A stretch of DNA of 57,467 nucleotides from the NCBI GenBank assembly GCA_016875715.1, contig VGOZ01000009.1, forward strand, positions 1 to 57,467, written 5' to 3'. The notes beneath the pieces are model-generated. The model was not told the DNA's origin and searched no databases. It saw nothing but the letters and a program-made list of their open reading frames with translations. The translations under genes and the position numbers were made by a program. This stretch comes from Chloroflexota bacterium (GTDB taxonomy: Bacteria > Chloroflexota > UBA6077 > FW602-bin22). Below, piece after piece: positions 54,148-57,467 of this stretch (position 1 is its first letter; each line of letters opens with the position of its first letter).

Positions 54148-55053
54148 TCAGCCAGTCTTGCGCTGGGCCTCGCCCACCATGTGGCTGTAGATCTGGGTCG
54201 TGGCGATGTTGGCGTGCCCAAGCAACTCCTGGACATCGCGTAGGTTCGCGTTGTTGCTCAGCAGATGGATCGCAAAGGAGTGGCGCAGGGTGTGCGGCGT
54301 GATGCTGCCGGTGAGTCCGGCGGAACGCGCGTGGCCCTTCAGGATGAGCCAGAATCCCTGCCGGGTGAGTCGCTCCCCGCGGTGGTTCACGAACAGAGCG
54401 GCGGTTTCGCCGTGCCGCGTCATTGTCGGCCGGGCGCTCCCCAGGTAATCCTCGAGCGCTTTCTGGGTGCGGAAGTCGAACGGAATATGTCGTTCGCGCC
54501 CGCCCTTTCCGAGACAGCGCACGTAGTCCGAGTGCAGGTCGACGTCGTCGAGATTGAGCGACATCATTTCGGAGACGCGCATTCCGGTCGCGAAGAGCAG
54601 ACGGAGCATGGCCGAATCGCGGACAGCCTCGGGCCCCATCCTCACCGACGGGGCGGCGAGCAACGCCTCCACCTCGTCGCCGCTGAGCACGCGCGGCACC
54701 GTCTTGCCGACTTTCGGCGAGTCGAGCGCGTCGGTCGGGTCCAGTTTGATAGTGCCTTCACTGGTCAGCCAGTGGAAGTAGGACTTGACCGCGGCAATCT
54801 TCCGGGCGAGGGTCGCCGACGCGTACCCCTTTTCCCGCTGGTGCGCGACGAACCCATTGAGCCGTTCCTTGCCCACCCCGGCCCAGTTGAAGCCGCCATC
54901 GAAGCCGACGATGGAAAGGGCTCTCCCGGTGCGGCTGCTGCGAAGGAACTCGTGCAGTTGCGTGAGGTCGTTGCGATAGGCCGCGACGGTGTTCTCAGAG
55001 GCGGCTCGCTCCACCACCAGGTGGTTCAAATACCGCTCGATGTCAGTTTGCAC
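54148..55053 (-). CDS. Tyrosine recombinase XerC/XerD
   Basis: 301 residues from GTG 55053, about 11 bases after GAGGAGGA; an ATG at 55131 would add 26 residues. N-terminal SAM-like domain (ERYLNHLVVERAASENTVAAYRNDL), then the catalytic domain with Arg159 (GMRVSE), Lys183 (LGKGGRER), His254 and Arg257 (HTLRHSF), His280 (LLGHANI) and Tyr289. This is full chromosome-dimer-resolution type; XerC versus XerD cannot be separated here. There is a modest insertion (GFDGGFNWAGVG) in the N-terminal domain. It follows mreB on the same strand across 144 bases of AT-richer DNA and is not flanked by att-like repeats or phage genes. Confidence 0.9.
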   Translation of the reverse strand: MQTDIERYLNHLVVERAASENTVAAYRNDLTQLHEFLRSSRTGRALSIVGFDGGFNWAGVGKERLNGFVAHQREKGYASATLARKIAAVKSYFHWLTSEGTIKLDPTDALDSPKVGKTVPRVLSGDEVEALLAAPSVRMGPEAVRDSAMLRLLFATGMRVSEMMSLNLDDVDLHSDYVRCLGKGGRERHIPFDFRTQKALEDYLGSARPTMTRHGETAALFVNHRGERLTRQGFWLILKGHARSAGLTGSITPHTLRHSFAIHLLSNNANLRDVQELLGHANIATTQIYSHMVGEAQRKTG

Positions 55054-55197
55054 TGCGATGCTGTCCTCCTCGCGGAGGCGATTCTCCGGACGCCCCGATA
55101 AGGCGCGGGTAAACGGCCGCGTTACGTCCATTAGACCAAAGTTATTCTCAAGTTGCGCCCGCGGATGCAAACAAGCGGGGAAACCCCCGCCGGGCGC

Positions 55198-56208
55198 TCA
55201 GCTGTCGATCGTGGGAAGCTGGCGGCGCAGGACGTCGATTCGCTCGAGCGCCAGGCCGGCGCCAATCGCGACGCACTGGAGCGGGTTCTCGGCGACGTAG
55301 CAGGGCACGTTGGTCTCGAGCGTGAGCAGCCTTTCGATTCCGTGGAGTTGGGCGCCGCCACCGGTGAGCACGATCCCACGATCAATGACATCGGACGCCA
55401 GTTCGGGCGGCGTCTGCTCGAGCACAGTGCGCGCCGCGGCGACGATTTGAGAGAGGGGTTCGGCAATCGCCTCGCGGACCTCACTCGATCGCACCGTAAC
55501 AGTCTTAGGGAGGCCGCCGACGTAGTCGCGCCCGCGCACCTCCATTGTCAACTCTTGCTCGCGCGGCAACGCCGAACCGATCTGAATCTTGACCTCCTCA
55601 GCCATCCGATCGCCGATCATCAAGTTGTACTTGCGTTTGATGTAGGTCGCGATCGCCTCGTCCATTCGGTTACCGCCCACGCGCACCGACGTACTGACGA
55701 CGATGCCGTTGAGGGAGATCACCGCCGCCTCGGTGGTACCGCCGCCGATGTCGACGACCATGTTCCCATTCGGGTCGTGAATGGGCAGTTGCGCACCGAT
55801 CGCTGCGGCGAGCGGCTCCTCGATCAGCCACGCGTGACGGGCCCCCGCCTGCTTCACCGCGTCGTGGACCGCTCGCTGCTCCACGCTGGTCACCCCGGCG
55901 GGGATGCAGATCATCACATCGATCGGCAGGATCTTGAACGAGCCGGTGATCTTCTCAATGAAGTAGCGGAGCATCGCCTCGGTGACGAGGAAATCGGCGA
56001 TAACCCCGTCGCGCATGGGGCGGATGACGGTGACGGTTCCGGGCGTCCGCCCCAGCATCATCTGAGCCTGGCGGCCGACGGCGAGGATCTCGTTCTCGGT
56101 GTTCGACATCGCCACGACCGAGGGCTCCTCGAGGACGATACCGCGCCCCTTCACATAGACAAGGACGTTGGCAGTACCGAGGTCGATGCCGATCTGGCGG
56201 GAGAACAT
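55198..56208 (-). CDS. mreB: Rod shape-determining protein MreB
   Basis: 336 residues, standard for the actin-like MreB. Phosphate 1 loop [19 protein letters not shown], phosphate 2 [16 protein letters not shown], connect 1 AIGAQLPI and the adenosine loop [12 protein letters not shown] are intact; the N-terminal MFSRQ is short and lacks a strong amphipathic helix. It polymerises under the membrane and guides PBP2/RodA-dependent wall elongation, so with mrdA it indicates a rod or elongated cell. It follows murA on the same strand by 39 bases; no mreC or mreD is adjacent. Confidence 0.97.
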   Translation of the reverse strand: MFSRQIGIDLGTANVLVYVKGRGIVLEEPSVVAMSNTENEILAVGRQAQMMLGRTPGTVTVIRPMRDGVIADFLVTEAMLRYFIEKITGSFKILPIDVMICIPAGVTSVEQRAVHDAVKQAGARHAWLIEEPLAAAIGAQLPIHDPNGNMVVDIGGGTTEAAVISLNGIVVSTSVRVGGNRMDEAIATYIKRKYNLMIGDRMAEEVKIQIGSALPREQELTMEVRGRDYVGGLPKTVTVRSSEVREAIAEPLSQIVAAARTVLEQTPPELASDVIDRGIVLTGGGAQLHGIERLLTLETNVPCYVAENPLQCVAIGAGLALERIDVLRRQLPTIDS

Positions 56209-56247
56209 CAGAGAGACGCCCTGCGGATGTGAGGTTCGAGGAGTGTA

Positions 56248-57467
56248 CTAGCGGAGAGTCGCGGCAGGCTCGGGTTCCCGCACCCTTTCGATCCGCGCGC
56301 CAAGGCCACCGAGCTTGGCGTCGATCCCCTCGTAGCCGCGCTCGATGTGGTGGACATCGGTGATGGTCGTCTCACCCTCCGCCACGAGCCCGGCCAGGAT
56401 GAGCGCGGCGCCCGCGCGCAGATCGCTCGTCCGGGTCACACCGCCGCGGAGACGGCTGGGACCGTGGATCAGCGCTGTCTGCCCACCGGTGATCGAGACG
56501 TCGGCGCCGAGTTTGCGCAGTTCGCCCACGTAGCCGAGCCGGTCGTCGAAGATACGCTCGTGGACGAAACTCGTGCCGTCCGCCTGGGTGAGCAGAGTCG
56601 CGAAACAGGACTGCAGGTCGGTAGGGAACCCGGGGTAGGGAAGCGTCTGCAGTTCGCAGGCCCGGAGGTGGCCGTTGGCGCGGACGCGGACGCAACCGGC
56701 GTCCTGATCCTCATCGACGATGCCGCCGACGTCGATCAACTTATGGGTCACGGGGTCCATGTGAGGGACATACACGTCGTGGATGGTTACGTCGCCCTGA
56801 CTGATGAGCGCGGCGATCGCGAACGTCCCCGCCTCGATGCGATCAGGAAGGCAGTGCAGGTGCGCGCCACGTAGCTCGCGGACCCCTTCGATCTCGATCA
56901 GGCTCGATCCGGCACCGGTGATGCGCGCCCCCATCTGGTTGAGACACCCGGCGAGCGCGACGACCTCTGGTTCGGCGGAGGCGTGCTTGATCAACGTGCG
57001 GCCACGGGCCAGACACGCAGCCATCATCAAATTCTCTGTGCCGGTGTGGCTGGGATAATCGAGATAAACGCGCTCGCCGCGGAGGCGTGGCGCCCGAATC
57101 TCGTATCGCCCGTCGATCTCCCGGACGTCGGCACCCATCTCGGTAAACCCCTTGATGTCGACGTTGACGGGTCGGCGGCCGATCGCGCAGCCCCCCGGCG
57201 CGGGAGCGATGCCGTGGCCTGTGCGGGCCAGAAGCGGGCCGATGAGGAGGAAGGACGCCCGCATTGCCGTGGCGGGCGCGGCGTCGATCTCGCTCGAGGT
57301 CAGATCGCGAGCGCGGATACGCACGCTGTGGTTCTCTTCGTCGAGGTCGACGTCTACTCCCAGGCGCTCCAGGAGCGCGAGCATCCGGCGGATATCGTCG
57401 ATCACCGGGAGGTTATCGACGACCACCTCATCACGCGTCAGCAGCGTCGCCGCCAGCATGGGCAGCG
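56248..57467 (-). CDS. murA: UDP-GlcNAc enolpyruvyl transferase MurA, partial
   Basis: The 3' 405 codons; the first ~20 residues lie beyond the window edge, since the visible sequence starts within LPMLAATLL, where MurA usually has NAALPILAATLL. EPSP-synthase-like fold; the catalytic Cys is present in APGGCAIGRRPVNVDIKG, so this form should be fosfomycin sensitive. RTDLQ-type active-site strand is seen as FPTDLQSCFATLLTQADG, and RLGYVGELRKLGA lies in the C-terminal half. It catalyses the first committed step of peptidoglycan synthesis. It precedes mreB on the same strand. Confidence 0.96.
   Translation of the reverse strand, partial: LPMLAATLLTRDEVVVDNLPVIDDIRRMLALLERLGVDVDLDEENHSVRIRARDLTSSEIDAAPATAMRASFLLIGPLLARTGHGIAPAPGGCAIGRRPVNVDIKGFTEMGADVREIDGRYEIRAPRLRGERVYLDYPSHTGTENLMMAACLARGRTLIKHASAEPEVVALAGCLNQMGARITGAGSSLIEIEGVRELRGAHLHCLPDRIEAGTFAIAALISQGDVTIHDVYVPHMDPVTHKLIDVGGIVDEDQDAGCVRVRANGHLRACELQTLPYPGFPTDLQSCFATLLTQADGTSFVHERIFDDRLGYVGELRKLGADVSITGGQTALIHGPSRLRGGVTRTSDLRAGAALILAGLVAEGETTITDVHHIERGYEGIDAKLGGLGARIERVREPEPAATLR

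Noticed and set aside
54148..55053. Integrative element around the tyrosine recombinase
   Set aside because: Neighbours are housekeeping genes, no att-like direct repeats or phage genes are visible, and the protein fits XerC/D.

Overview
The window reads as chromosomal DNA of a free-living, high-GC bacterium with strong G/C preference at third codon positions and frequent GTG and TTG starts. The gene mix suggests a Chloroflexota-like lineage with rod-shape genes: a PBP2-type transpeptidase, MreB and MurA, a MutL carrying its own endonuclease motif, a GroESL operon without a CIRCE operator, a prokaryotic-type AdoMet decarboxylase polyamine operon and a fused MFS/spermidine-synthase-like membrane protein. 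The taxonomic placement is inference; no rRNA or other marker was seen. I found no tRNA, rRNA, CRISPR array, prophage or intact insertion sequence.

Left part (1-14.7 kb): YajQ-family protein, a divergent LarA-family protein, PBP2 (mrdA), D-amino-acid aminotransferase (dat), groES-groEL with a clear intrinsic terminator, a YghO-like GNAT protein, a Cof-type HAD phosphatase, a Gfo/Idh oxidoreductase with an SDR, a frameshifted cell-wall amidase, a DUF218 protein, a rhodanese and several small hypotheticals. Middle left (14.8-25.5 kb): a G/C homopolymer tract and ~30-bp tandem repeats, then a plus-strand run of MFS transporter, rhamnonate-dehydratase-like enolase-superfamily enzyme, second MFS and LOG-family protein. 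A minus-strand pair follows (Fsr-like MFS and a frameshifted membrane glycosyltransferase), then an orphan MalK/UgpC-type ATPase, another Gfo/Idh enzyme and RidA.

Middle (25.5-41.3 kb): mutS, a glutaredoxin-PDZ fusion, a frameshifted MATE exporter, an SDR, a minus-strand lipid-type operon (PIG-L deacetylase, PlsC acyltransferase, small membrane protein), mutL, and a tightly coupled three-gene minus-strand operon: two-module MFS-like membrane protein fused to a spermidine-synthase-like domain, a protein with two AAA+ modules, and a VWA/MIDAS protein. The last operon is the best candidate in the window for an undescribed system.

Right part (41.3-57.5 kb): gltB, a GNAT acetyltransferase, dCTP deaminase, a SIMPL lipoprotein, an unusual valyl-tRNA synthetase with altered HIGH motif, a ~1 kb gap with gene remnants, then a strong promoter driving a polyamine operon (AdoMet decarboxylase, aminopropyltransferase, ornithine/lysine-type decarboxylase). 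A XerC/D recombinase, mreB and a murA that runs off the window edge complete it.

Four or five genes carry single frameshifts, three of them at short G/C runs. Uncorrected sequencing or assembly indels are the simplest explanation, but true decay or slippage is not excluded.
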